From: Casp-actino8 sp001510455
GTDB lineage: Bacteria; Actinomycetota; Acidimicrobiia; Acidimicrobiales; Ilumatobacteraceae
Assembly: GCA_027592035.1 (NCBI GenBank)
Contig: JAQCIK010000021.1
Span: forward strand, 1 to 36,191
DNA length: 36,191 nucleotides
Reading direction: 5' to 3'
This document shows positions 8,423 to 15,776 of this stretch, one piece after another. The translations under genes and the position numbers were made by a program. The notes beneath the pieces were generated by a model that worked only from the letters and a program-made list of their open reading frames with translations, searched no databases and had not been told where the DNA came from. Each line of letters begins with the position of its first letter. Position 1 is the first letter of the stretch.

Positions 8423-8652
8423 ACGTTCACCACTTCGGTGACTCCATCGACGCGGTCGCGCATGATGCGCTCGATTCCGTCCTTCAACGTCTGAGTGGAT
8501 GCCGGGCACGTGCCGCACGCACCGACCAGTGTCACCGACACGATTCCGGTCGACTCGTCGACGTTCTTCAACTCGATGTCACCACCGTCGGCCTGCAGAG
8601 CCGGACGGATCGCTTCGATGGTTTCTTCGACCTGTGTGCGTAGCGAACTCAT
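8419..8652 (-). CDS. NifU C-terminal domain (Nfu-type) Fe-S scaffold protein
   Basis: A 77-residue stand-alone Nfu domain. IRPALQADGGDIEL and VSVTLVGACGTCPASTQTLK carry the cluster-binding CxxC motif (GACGTCP), and the end is GIERIMRDRVDGVTEVVNV. Such proteins assemble or carry [4Fe-4S] clusters to target enzymes. The open frame runs another 150 codons upstream, but that part is low-complexity shadow sequence. The ATG at 8652 has AAGG 5 nt upstream and begins the domain exactly. The stop overlaps the meaB start. Confidence 0.93.
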   Translation of the reverse strand: MSSLRTQVEETIEAIRPALQADGGDIELKNVDESTGIVSVTLVGACGTCPASTQTLKDGIERIMRDRVDGVTEVVNV

Positions 8653-8706
8653 GATGACCTTCGGACACGACGGCGGGGCGTCGAACGGAGAACCGTCCCT
8701 TGATCG

Positions 8707-8712
8707 TAGAGT
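8707..8712 (+). promoter_or_regulatory. Leaderless-type -10 box (TAGAGT) ahead of a short ORF
   Basis: TAGAGT, 8 nt, then ATG 8721. The overlapping sequence read on the minus strand gives TACGAT (8703-8708), a possible -10 for the Nfu-meaB unit with a leader of roughly 50 nt. Confidence 0.35.
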
Positions 8713-8720
8713 GAGAGACG

Positions 8721-8753
8721 ATGAGAAACACGGCCCGGAGTCAGATGTCATGA
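8721..8753 (+). CDS. Possible 10-residue leader peptide
   Basis: Short frame MRNTARSQMS beginning 8 nt after a TAGAGT box and ending in a TGA that overlaps the ATG of the next small gene (ATGA, 8750-8753). The ATGA coupling matches the style used between real genes here. At ten codons it could easily be chance; no function is claimed. Confidence 0.3.
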   Translation: MRNTARSQMS

Positions 8754-8935
8754 CGATGCTGATCGGACGGACGACATTGCTCGCCCACCAGGGTGGCTGG
8801 GACGAGATTCTCCTCGTGGCCGGGCCGATCGCCGTGGTGATCGGACTACTGGCCGTCGTACGTCGCCGGGTGAACGCGCGAGTCCCCCACCGGATCGACG
8901 CCTCAGACTCGCTCGAGTCGCGCTCCGATCGCTGA
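8750..8935 (+). CDS. Small single-span membrane protein, unknown function
   Basis: A 61-residue protein starting at ATG 8750 with GGAG 9 nt upstream. A short polar N-terminus (MTMLIGRTTLLAHQGGWDE) leads into one hydrophobic segment, about residues 20-39 (EILLVAGPIAVVIGLLAVV), which is followed at once by RRRVNAR. By the positive-inside rule this places the C-terminus in the cytoplasm. The tail is polar (ASDSLESRSDR). I do not recognise a family. The frame is open far upstream within the antisense of the Nfu gene, but that part looks like shadow sequence. The last 33 bp overlap the 3' end of murA on the other strand. The composition, a hydrophobic span plus a basic stop, argues for a real protein. 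Confidence 0.6.
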   Translation: MTMLIGRTTLLAHQGGWDEILLVAGPIAVVIGLLAVVRRRVNARVPHRIDASDSLESRSDR

Positions 8936-10165
8936 CAGCCGCCCGAACAGGTCGTCGTAACCCCGCTCCACGTGTTCGATCCCCGAGATCGTGGTGCGAC
9001 CCTCGGCCGCCAGACCCGCCACCACCAGAGCGGCACCGGCCCGGATGTCGGGGGCTGCGACGGCGGCCCCTCGCAGACGTTCGACACCGTGGACGACGGC
9101 GTGGTGTCCATCGGTGCGAATATCGGCTCCCAACTTCGACAACTCCTCGACGTACCGAAAGCGCCCGGGATACAGGTTCTCGGTCATGACACCCACTCCG
9201 TCGGCAACGGCCATCATCGTGACGAGAAGTGGTTTGTAATCGGTCGCCACACCCGGATACGGAAGCGTCTGAACATCGACGGTGGTGAGACGCCGATCGA
9301 TCGACACCCGAATTCCGTCGGTCACCTCCTCGATGTTCACCCCCATGTCGATCAGTTTGCGAGTGAACATCGCCATGTGTTCGATAACGGCTCCACGCAC
9401 CACGATGTCACCACCGAGTACTGCGGTGGCCGCCATGTACGTGGCCGCCTGGATTCGATCGTTGACCACGGTGTGGGTCGTGGGTGCGAGCGAGCCTCGC
9501 GGTACGCCCTCGATACGCAGGAGATCGGTTCCGATACCGTCGATCCGCGCTCCCATTTCCACCAGTAGTCGAGCGAGATCGGCCACCTCCGGTTCGCGGG
9601 CCGCGTGCCGAATCGTCGTCGAACCATCGGCGTGAACGGCTGCGCACATGATGTTCTCGGTCGCACCGACCGATGGATAGTCGAGGACGACATCGGCACC
9701 GCGAAGGCGGTCGACGCGAGCCTCGAGGTGAGTGGCGTCGACTTCGAAGCGGGCTCCCATCGCCGTCAGGCCGGCCACGTGCATGTCGATCGGTCGGGAA
9801 CCAAAATCGTCACCGCCGGGCATGTCGAGTCGCACGTGGCCACGACAGGCGAGCAAAGGTCCGAGCAGATTGATCGATGCCCGGATACTCCCCACTTCAT
9901 CGGGTGGCGCGACCGACGCGACCGCGCCACCGTTGACGAGGACGAGTTCGTGCGAACCCGGAGACGTGAACTTCACGTCGACGCCGAGAGAACTGAGCAA
10001 GGCCGCCATGGCCTCGACATCGGATATCTCGGGCACGTTGGTCAGACGATGTTCTCCCGAGGCGTACAAAGAAGCCACCATCAACTTGAGGACCGAGTTC
10101 TTGGCGCCCGGAACGTCGACCGTCCCGCTGAGCGGACCACTTCGATGTGCCACGATCCGACTCAT
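8903..10165 (-). CDS. murA: UDP-N-acetylglucosamine 1-carboxyvinyltransferase MurA
   Basis: A 420-residue enzyme that transfers enolpyruvate from PEP to UDP-GlcNAc, the first committed step of peptidoglycan synthesis, in the cytoplasm. Substrate-binding Lys22-Asn23 lie in PGAKNSVLKL, RASINLLGPLLA is at 95-106, VGATENIM is in the middle and GVATDYKPLL carries the catalytic Asp. The position of the usual catalytic Cys (PGGC in E. coli) is Asp119 here (MPGGDDFGSRPID). This change is known in mycobacteria and chlamydiae; it keeps the enzyme active and makes it insensitive to fosfomycin, which alkylates that Cys. The gene is divergent from the MFS gene, with 23 bp between starts, and overlaps the small membrane gene at its 3' end. 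Confidence 0.96.
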   Translation of the reverse strand: MSRIVAHRSGPLSGTVDVPGAKNSVLKLMVASLYASGEHRLTNVPEISDVEAMAALLSSLGVDVKFTSPGSHELVLVNGGAVASVAPPDEVGSIRASINLLGPLLACRGHVRLDMPGGDDFGSRPIDMHVAGLTAMGARFEVDATHLEARVDRLRGADVVLDYPSVGATENIMCAAVHADGSTTIRHAAREPEVADLARLLVEMGARIDGIGTDLLRIEGVPRGSLAPTTHTVVNDRIQAATYMAATAVLGGDIVVRGAVIEHMAMFTRKLIDMGVNIEEVTDGIRVSIDRRLTTVDVQTLPYPGVATDYKPLLVTMMAVADGVGVMTENLYPGRFRYVEELSKLGADIRTDGHHAVVHGVERLRGAAVAAPDIRAGAALVVAGLAAEGRTTISGIEHVERGYDDLFGRLSAIGARLERV

Positions 10166-10176
10166 ACGGCCACCAG

Positions 10177-10182
10177 TATGCT
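10177..10182 (+). promoter_or_regulatory. Leaderless -10 box (TATGCT) for the MFS gene
   Basis: TATGCT, 6 nt, then GTG 10189, within the 23-bp gap to the divergent murA start. It supports the GTG start. Confidence 0.5.
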
Positions 10183-10188
10183 CGGCCC

Positions 10189-11769
10189 GTGGCTCCGACG
10201 ACCAGGCATGTCGTTCGCCGCTGGTCGATCGAGGACGAGAAGTGGCTCGTCGACACTCGTGACGACCTCGTGACCGAGGAGATCTCGAGTCGACACGACG
10301 ACCTCGTCGAGTTCAGCCAGTCGAAGGGTCCGTTCCGCTCGTATCGACGCGTCGTTCGATCCGAGATCGACGACGACGGTTCTCGGCTCGTCGAGGAGAC
10401 CGAATACTCACTCGTGGTGCCATGGTTCGGTTGGATGTTCCGACCCCTCGTCGACCGCACCATTCGACGACGACGCCCAGGCGCCGACACCAATCCCTGG
10501 TGGGCCCCACCTGATCGACTCGACGAACGACAGGTTCTCGTTCTCGGACTCCTCGCTGCGGCCAGCCTGCTCTCGGCCTTCGTGAACACACTCTTCACGC
10601 AGACCGTCGCCTTCGCCGGAGACGATCTCGGCGTGGGTGACTGGGGACGCGGAGTCGGCGGAACGATCGTGAGACTCGGCATTCTCATCGGATTGCCAGC
10701 TGCGCTCGCTGCCGATCGCCTGGGTCGACGACGCGTCGTGATCGTTCTCGCCTGGTGTGCTCCACTCCTCGCTGCTCTCGGGGCTCTGGCCCCCAACTTC
10801 CCGATCCTCGTCGCCACTCAGACGTTGAGTCGGCCACTCGGTCTGGCCCTCGACTTGCTCGTCGCCGTGATCGCCGCCGAGGAGATGCCGCGAAACACGC
10901 GGGCCTACGCAGTGAGCATCCTCGCCATGGCGAGTGGCATCGGGGCCGGAGTCGCCGTGATCGCTCTACCACTCGCCGACCTCGGACCCGATGGATGGCG
11001 ATTCATCTACGCGCTGTCACTCGTGTGGCTACTGGTCGCCGTCGACCTCACACGTCGACTCCCGGAGACGAAACGTTTCGAGACCTATCTCGAACGACAC
11101 ATCGAACAACGGACCGAGATATCTCCCGAGTCCGATGTCCCGATGCAAGGAAATCGCCTCGCCATCCAGATGTCGGTCGCGTTCTTCGGCAATCTCCTCA
11201 TCGCACCGGCCTCGTTCTTCCAGAACGCATTCCTGAAGGACGAACGAGGCTTCTCGGCCGGCATGGTGACGGTCTTCGCCTTCGCGTCGGCGACCCCGGC
11301 CGTGATCGGTCTCGTCGTCGGGGGTCGGATCGCCGACCGTCGAGGGCGTCGTCGTCTGGCCACCGTCTGCATTCCGATCGGTGGCACCCTGCTCGCGACG
11401 ACTTTCTGGTTGTCGGGACCACTCATGTGGACCACGGCGGTCGTGGGTGCCATCGTGGCCGCCACGGCCTATCCCCCTCTCGCCGTGTATCGCACCGAAC
11501 TCTTCCCCACCGGCCGACGAGGACGGGCCGCTTTCCTCATCCTCGCCAGCGCGCTCGTGGGAGGGAGCATCTCACTCTTGGCCACCGGAGCTCTCCTCGA
11601 TCGGGGTGTCGCTCACGGACCAATCATGAGCGTTCTGCTCGTCGGCACTCTGGCCGTCACGCTCATCGTCTGGCGTACCTACCCCGAGACCGCTCACCGC
11701 GAACTGGAAGACATCAATCCAGGTGATCGAGACTCGATCAACCCCCCAGGATCCGTCGAGCCTCGCTGA
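10189..11769 (+). CDS. MFS transporter with SRPBCC-like N-terminal domain
   Basis: A 526-residue protein. About 115 hydrophilic residues come first. They contain GPFRSYRRVVRSEIDDDGSR and a strand-plus-helix end (EYSLVVPWFGWMF, then PLVDRTIRR) that resembles the C-terminal part of an SRPBCC domain, followed by NPWWAPPDRLDER. A 12-helix MFS core starts near residue 115. Motif A appears twice (DRLGRRRVV and DRRGRRRLATV), with GWRFIYALSLVW and RRLPETKRFE in the first half, as in sugar-porter or MHS-type members. The substrate is unknown. GTG 10189 is chosen because it follows a -10 box by 6 nt and clears murA. The last 32 bp overlap the convergent J-domain gene. Confidence 0.85.
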   Translation: MAPTTRHVVRRWSIEDEKWLVDTRDDLVTEEISSRHDDLVEFSQSKGPFRSYRRVVRSEIDDDGSRLVEETEYSLVVPWFGWMFRPLVDRTIRRRRPGADTNPWWAPPDRLDERQVLVLGLLAAASLLSAFVNTLFTQTVAFAGDDLGVGDWGRGVGGTIVRLGILIGLPAALAADRLGRRRVVIVLAWCAPLLAALGALAPNFPILVATQTLSRPLGLALDLLVAVIAAEEMPRNTRAYAVSILAMASGIGAGVAVIALPLADLGPDGWRFIYALSLVWLLVAVDLTRRLPETKRFETYLERHIEQRTEISPESDVPMQGNRLAIQMSVAFFGNLLIAPASFFQNAFLKDERGFSAGMVTVFAFASATPAVIGLVVGGRIADRRGRRRLATVCIPIGGTLLATTFWLSGPLMWTTAVVGAIVAATAYPPLAVYRTELFPTGRRGRAAFLILASALVGGSISLLATGALLDRGVAHGPIMSVLLVGTLAVTLIVWRTYPETAHRELEDINPGDRDSINPPGSVEPR

Positions 11770-12436
11770 GATCGCCGATCGAGGTGCTGGCCGTCGAGTG
11801 ATCACCACCGTGATCGGGGTGAACTTCGCGCAGTCGTCGGCGGAAACGTTCGGACACTTCGCGCTTCGATGGTTTGGTGGTTCCTTCCGGAAAGCCGAGA
11901 ACGTCGAGTGCCCACGCCCGAGGATCGGCGAGTGACCGAAGAGACGACGTCTTCGAGCCAGCCAAGTGAGCGACGAACGCAGCACCGAGTGGACCACGCC
12001 ACGCCAACGACTTCGTGATCACCGATTCGAGATCACGTCGGGTGGCACGATCGAGACGTTCGAGCGCGTAGATCGCACCCAACACCTGCTGCATCGGACT
12101 TCCTTGTGAATCGAGGTCGAACTCGATGTCGTCGCCGACTCCGAACAGACGATGTCGACTCACGGCGAGGCCGTGTCGATCGACCTGAAAGCGGTGGCGC
12201 AGCCGGGGCTGAACCACTCGCTCACCACGCTGGATCTGGCTCAGAAGTCGATGGGTGTCGGGAAGCAGGTCGTCGTCGACATCAGCGGCGTGTCGTGCGA
12301 TGACGGCGCCGAGTAGGAGTCCACCGAACCCGGGTGCCGGATCACAGGGCAGGACCATGTGACCGAGTGACAGTCGACGCGTCGGTGTGAGAGGACGGGT
12401 GTGCCAGATCTCGAGCTCGGCGAGCAGGACGCTCAT
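11738..12436 (-). CDS. Protein with C-terminal J domain
   Basis: A 232-residue protein. Residues 1-160 form an unrecognised, mostly alpha/beta region (GHMVLPCDPAPGFGGLLLGAV near 25-45 and a histidine/arginine-rich middle). The C-terminus, about 172-232, is a short J-domain-like segment: WALDVLGFPEG, a basic helix (REVSERFRRRLREV), HPD at 206-208 and a final helix (DLSEARRIL). A J domain would stimulate an Hsp70; no dnaK is present here. The start is ATG 12436, 4 bp after the two-repeat protein's stop, so the two are probably cotranslated. The 3' end overlaps the MFS gene by 32 bp. The function is unknown beyond the J motif. Confidence 0.78.
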   Translation of the reverse strand: MSVLLAELEIWHTRPLTPTRRLSLGHMVLPCDPAPGFGGLLLGAVIARHAADVDDDLLPDTHRLLSQIQRGERVVQPRLRHRFQVDRHGLAVSRHRLFGVGDDIEFDLDSQGSPMQQVLGAIYALERLDRATRRDLESVITKSLAWRGPLGAAFVAHLAGSKTSSLRSLADPRAWALDVLGFPEGTTKPSKREVSERFRRRLREVHPDHGGDHSTASTSIGDLSEARRILGG

Positions 12437-12440
12437 GACA

Positions 12441-12875
12441 TCATTCGTCGTCGAAGGCGACGTTGTCGTACTCGTCGAGGATCGACTCGACCAGATCCTC
12501 AGCGGCCGTCGGTACCACCAGGATTTCCTCGGTCCAACGATGGGTGATGCGGGCCGCCACCAATCGCTCGGTGATCTCGCGGCGTTCTTGCATCGAGTAG
12601 TCGTCGAGGTCGTACTCGGTGACTTCGTCACCGTCACCGACTCCGCCTTGAACCGCTGTCGCTCCGATGCCGAGTTCTTTCTCGAGACGATCGAAGAGTC
12701 GATCCACGATGCTCTCGTGTTCTTCGGGAACGACGAGTTCGGATTCGACCCACGCGTGCGAGATGTCGGCGTTGGCGAGCAACGCGGTGAGTTCGGCCTG
12801 CTGATCGGACGTCCACGACGACATGTCGTAGAACACGTTGGCAGCGTCCGGATCGAGCGGGTTCCAGTCGGTCAC
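12441..12875 (-). CDS. Acidic protein with two tandem 50-residue repeats, unknown function
   Basis: A 144-residue, very acidic soluble protein made of two copies of one unit, at about residues 16-65 and 88-137. They align without gaps over 50 residues, with 17 identical by my count. The core reads ADISHAWVESELVVP in copy 1 and ARITHRWTEEILVVP in copy 2, each preceded by a helix and followed by an acidic helix. A loop of glycine and acidic residues joins them. The pattern faintly recalls small DUF2007-like signalling domains (helix, 'I-x-H-x-W', 'LVVP', helix), but this is only resemblance. GTG 12875 is chosen from the -10 box 7 nt upstream and the 20-bp gap to the peptidase stop. Confidence 0.75.
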   Translation of the reverse strand: MTDWNPLDPDAANVFYDMSSWTSDQQAELTALLANADISHAWVESELVVPEEHESIVDRLFDRLEKELGIGATAVQGGVGDGDEVTEYDLDDYSMQERREITERLVAARITHRWTEEILVVPTAAEDLVESILDEYDNVAFDDE

Positions 12876-12882
12876 GGCGGGA

Positions 12883-12888
12883 ACGCTA
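12883..12888 (-). promoter_or_regulatory. Leaderless -10 box (TAGCGT) for the two-repeat protein
   Basis: TAGCGT on the minus strand, 7 nt, then GTG 12875. It sits in the gap after the peptidase gene, so the two downstream genes may be transcribed separately as well as with it. Confidence 0.4.
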
Positions 12889-12895
12889 CCCCCGC

Positions 12896-14668
12896 CTACG
12901 ACAGGTGACGAATCAGAAAATCCTCGGTCCGACGGTATTCGTCGACTCGTGTCGCCCACGTTCGAAAACCGTGTCCCTCGCCTGGATATTCGACGTATTC
13001 GACGCGATTTCGAGCGCGGTCGGCGAGGCGTCGACTCTGATCGACTGCCACCACCGGATCGGCGTCACCGTGCAGAAGAAGGACGGGAACCGAGAGTTCG
13101 GTCGCTCGATGAATCGGTGATCTTTCCTTCGAGCGATCGATGGTGACGAGGGGGTCGCCCATCAGTGTTCGGTTGTAGTGCGCTTCGAACCGATGTGTCG
13201 TGCCGTCGAGGGCTGCGATGTCCGAAACCGGGTAGGCCACGACGACCGCGCTCACCAGATCGGCACGCTCGAGTGCGACCACGAGCGCAGTGAGTCCACC
13301 GGCCGACGAACCGAGAACAGCGGTACCACGGGCGTTGAAACCATGACGTCGTTGGACGTCTTCGAGAACGGTCATGACGTCACGTGCATCGAGGCGGCCC
13401 CACTCACCGTGGAGAGCATCGGTGTAGGCCCGACCATGACCGGTGCTTCCACGATGATCGGGAACGAGAATCGAGTATCCACGATCGATCCAGAAGCTGA
13501 AGCGGGCATTGAACGACACCGTCCACTGATCGGTCGGTCCGCCGTGGATCCAGCACAACAACGTCCCGTTCGATCGTGGAGCGCGATACAGACGCGCATG
13601 GAGGAGAGAGCCATCACCGTCGTCGACGGTCAGGAGATCGGGTTCGACCAGCGCGCGATGCCCTCCCCATTCGTACGTCGGGCCGACTGCGACGGTGCGA
13701 CGCGACCAGTCGTCGGTGTCGTAGACCACGATCTGAGTCGGTGTCTTCCCCCCGGTGCGGATCGCCACCAGTCTCCTGCCCCTCCACGACAGTTGACCAT
13801 GAATCGCCTTGGCGCGTTCGTCGATCCGTCCGGTCGTCGGATCGAACGTGCACAGTCGACCGAATCCGTTCTCGTTGCGAGCGAATGCGATGAGTGATCC
13901 ATCCGGACTCCAGCACCACGAACGGAGTCGTTCACCCCAGGGCGGACCGCCGTGCTCGAACGACTCACCGATCCGTCGACCGTCGCCGGTGGTCACGTTG
14001 AGCCAACCACTCGCGTCGTCCAGCCAACCGATTCGTCGCCCGTCGAGATTCGTGTCGGGCTGCTGTACACGTCGACCGGCGACCGCCGACACGACACCGT
14101 GTTCGGACACGAGTTCACTCGCGTCCCACGGCATGTTCGGAGGGTTCCATCCGTGCCACACCACGCGCCCGTTCCACACGATCGGATCGATCACGAACGC
14201 GTGTCGACCCTCGTCCATCCGGCGCTCCGAACCGTCGTTGCGATCGATGACCCGAATCTCGGCTTGGTCGACCACGATGACGACACCTGCTCCGCTCGGA
14301 TCGACGATCGGTGACGACAGGGTGCGATCACCGGCCACGCCCAACACCCGAGTCGAACCGTCGAGACCGAACTCGACGAGGTCTCCGTCGGCCGCCACGG
14401 CGACGATGGCTCCCCCGTCCGGTGTCCAGTCGAACGTGCCGCCTCCCAGACCTCGCACACTGCGTACCGCGATGCCCGCCAGGACCCGCCACTCACTCGC
14501 CGGATCGTCGAGGTCGATCACCTCGACGAAGCTCTGCGGTTTGCGGTCCGATGTCGGATCGAAGGGTTCGGTCATCACGGCGGCCAGACGTCGTCCACTC
14601 GGATCGAGCCGAGGTTCACCGATCTCGCGGCCGGCCGAACAGTTCTCGAGTGTCAACAGATCGGGCAC
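12896..14668 (-). CDS. S9-family serine peptidase (prolyl oligopeptidase type)
   Basis: A 590-residue protein. Residues 1 to about 350 form repeated beta-propeller blades (DPSGRRLAAVM, WTPDGGAIVAVA, WSPDGSLIAFARN). Residues about 355-590 are the alpha/beta-hydrolase catalytic domain: oxyanion region WIHGGPTDQW, nucleophile Ser455 in GSSAGG, Asp537 in HGDADPVV and His566 in GEGHGF. The motif WHGWNPPNMPWD at about 171-182 is typical of acylaminoacyl-peptidase/dipeptidyl-peptidase-like members that bind the peptide N-terminus. No signal peptide is seen, so it should be cytoplasmic. The start is GTG 14668, following TACCAT by 6 nt; it is divergent from glpX. The length is normal for the family. 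Confidence 0.9.
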   Translation of the reverse strand: MPDLLTLENCSAGREIGEPRLDPSGRRLAAVMTEPFDPTSDRKPQSFVEVIDLDDPASEWRVLAGIAVRSVRGLGGGTFDWTPDGGAIVAVAADGDLVEFGLDGSTRVLGVAGDRTLSSPIVDPSGAGVVIVVDQAEIRVIDRNDGSERRMDEGRHAFVIDPIVWNGRVVWHGWNPPNMPWDASELVSEHGVVSAVAGRRVQQPDTNLDGRRIGWLDDASGWLNVTTGDGRRIGESFEHGGPPWGERLRSWCWSPDGSLIAFARNENGFGRLCTFDPTTGRIDERAKAIHGQLSWRGRRLVAIRTGGKTPTQIVVYDTDDWSRRTVAVGPTYEWGGHRALVEPDLLTVDDGDGSLLHARLYRAPRSNGTLLCWIHGGPTDQWTVSFNARFSFWIDRGYSILVPDHRGSTGHGRAYTDALHGEWGRLDARDVMTVLEDVQRRHGFNARGTAVLGSSAGGLTALVVALERADLVSAVVVAYPVSDIAALDGTTHRFEAHYNRTLMGDPLVTIDRSKERSPIHRATELSVPVLLLHGDADPVVAVDQSRRLADRARNRVEYVEYPGEGHGFRTWATRVDEYRRTEDFLIRHLS

Positions 14669-14674
14669 CTCGCC

Positions 14675-14680
14675 ATGGTA
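14675..14680 (-). promoter_or_regulatory. Leaderless -10 box (TACCAT) for the S9 peptidase
   Basis: TACCAT on the minus strand, GGCGAG spacer (6 nt), then GTG 14668. Confidence 0.5.
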
Positions 14681-14723
14681 GGGAAGTCACCAGCGCCACC
14701 GTGGACGACCCTCGAACCACGAC

Positions 14724-14729
14724 TACGGT
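14724..14729 (+). promoter_or_regulatory. Leaderless -10 box (TACGGT) for glpX
   Basis: TACGGT, 6 nt, then ATG 14736. The in-frame GTG at 14730 touches the box and cannot be used on this mRNA, which fixes the start at 14736. Confidence 0.5.
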
Positions 14730-14735
14730 GTGTTC

Positions 14736-15722
14736 ATGCCCGAAACACCGTCCCGCAACCTGGCCATGGAGCTCGTCCGGGTCACCGAATCGGCCGCTCT
14801 CGCCGCCTCGCGTTGGGTCGGCCGTGGCGACAAGAACGGTGCCGACGGTGCAGCAGTCGAAGCAATGCGTACCGTTCTGGCCACGGTTCCGATGGATGGC
14901 GTGGTCGTCATCGGAGAGGGCGAGAAGGACGAAGCGCCGATGCTCTTCAACGGAGAGATCGTGGGAGACGGCTCGAACACCAAGACCGATGTGGCCGTCG
15001 ATCCGATCGACGGCACGACCCTCACCGCTCTCGGACGTGGCAATGCCCTCGCCGTCATCGCCGTGTCCGAACGCGGCACCATGTTCAATCCCGGCCCCTG
15101 CGTCTACATGGAAAAGATCGCCGTCGGACCAGCGGCGGCCGGCCACATCGACATCAATGCGTCACCCACCCAGAATCTGAAATGGATCGCCAAGGCCAAG
15201 GGTGAGAGCGTGCGCGACCTGACGGTGGTCATCCTCGACCGTGATCGCCACAAGGATCTGATCGAAGAAGTACGCGAGTCGGGAGCCCGCATCAAACTCA
15301 TCAGCGACGGCGACATCTTCGGCGCCATCGCCACCGCCTGGCCCGACGCCGGTGTCGACGTCCTCTTCGGTATCGGCGGAACACCGGAAGGTGTCACGGC
15401 CGCAGCAGCCCTGAAATGTATGGGCGGTGAGATCCAGGGCAAGTTGTGGACACGTAGCGAAACCGAACGCAACGCGGCCGTGGCCGAGGGATACGACCTC
15501 GATCGAGTTCTCATGACCGACGATCTGGTGCGAGGTGACAACTGCTTCTTCGCCGCCACCGGCGTGACCGACGGTGAACTTCTGAACGGTGTTCGCTTCC
15601 ATGCCGGTGGGGCGACCACTCAGAGCCTCGTCATGCGCTCGCTGTCGGGAACGGTGCGGTTGATCGAAGCCCGCCATCGTCTCGACAAGCTTCGCGAGAT
15701 CTCGACCATCGACTACGAGTGA
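14736..15722 (+). CDS. glpX: Class II fructose-1,6-bisphosphatase GlpX
   Basis: A 328-residue enzyme that hydrolyses fructose-1,6-bisphosphate in gluconeogenesis, in the cytoplasm. The N-terminus PSRNLAMELVRVTESAALAASRWVG is characteristic of GlpX. Metal-binding motifs are VVVIGEGEKDEAPML and AVDPIDGTT. FGIGGTPEGVTAAAALKCMGG and GGATTQSLVMRS follow. It is the usual and often only FBPase of actinobacteria. The stop codon is the first part of a strong hairpin shared with the convergent groEL. Confidence 0.96.
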   Translation: MPETPSRNLAMELVRVTESAALAASRWVGRGDKNGADGAAVEAMRTVLATVPMDGVVVIGEGEKDEAPMLFNGEIVGDGSNTKTDVAVDPIDGTTLTALGRGNALAVIAVSERGTMFNPGPCVYMEKIAVGPAAAGHIDINASPTQNLKWIAKAKGESVRDLTVVILDRDRHKDLIEEVRESGARIKLISDGDIFGAIATAWPDAGVDVLFGIGGTPEGVTAAAALKCMGGEIQGKLWTRSETERNAAVAEGYDLDRVLMTDDLVRGDNCFFAATGVTDGELLNGVRFHAGGATTQSLVMRSLSGTVRLIEARHRLDKLREISTIDYE

Positions 15723-15764
15723 ACGTGAAAGGGGCGGGACCGAAGTCCCGCCCCTTTCACGTTC
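15721..15764. terminator. Perfect 20-bp hairpin between glpX and groEL
   Basis: Inverted repeat with 20-nt arms (15721-15740 and 15745-15764) that pair without mismatch around a CGAA tetraloop. It begins inside the glpX stop codon and ends 12 bp from the groEL stop, so it can serve transcripts from both sides. No T-run follows on either strand, so it is either a U-less terminator or an RNA 3'-end stabiliser. Confidence 0.8.
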
Positions 15765-15776
15765 ACCGAATGGTGA

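Noticed and set aside
8653..9111. N-terminal extension of the Nfu-type gene
   Set aside because: The added residues are Ser/Arg-rich shadow sequence opposite the small membrane gene and murA; the domain and a ribosome site begin at 8652.
10166..10188. Leaderless promoter for murA in the gap to the MFS gene
   Set aside because: The best minus-strand match is CATACT with a 9-nt spacer, outside the pattern seen elsewhere.
14730..14732. GTG as the glpX start
   Set aside because: It touches the TACGGT box; ATG 14736 fits both the spacing and the family N-terminus.
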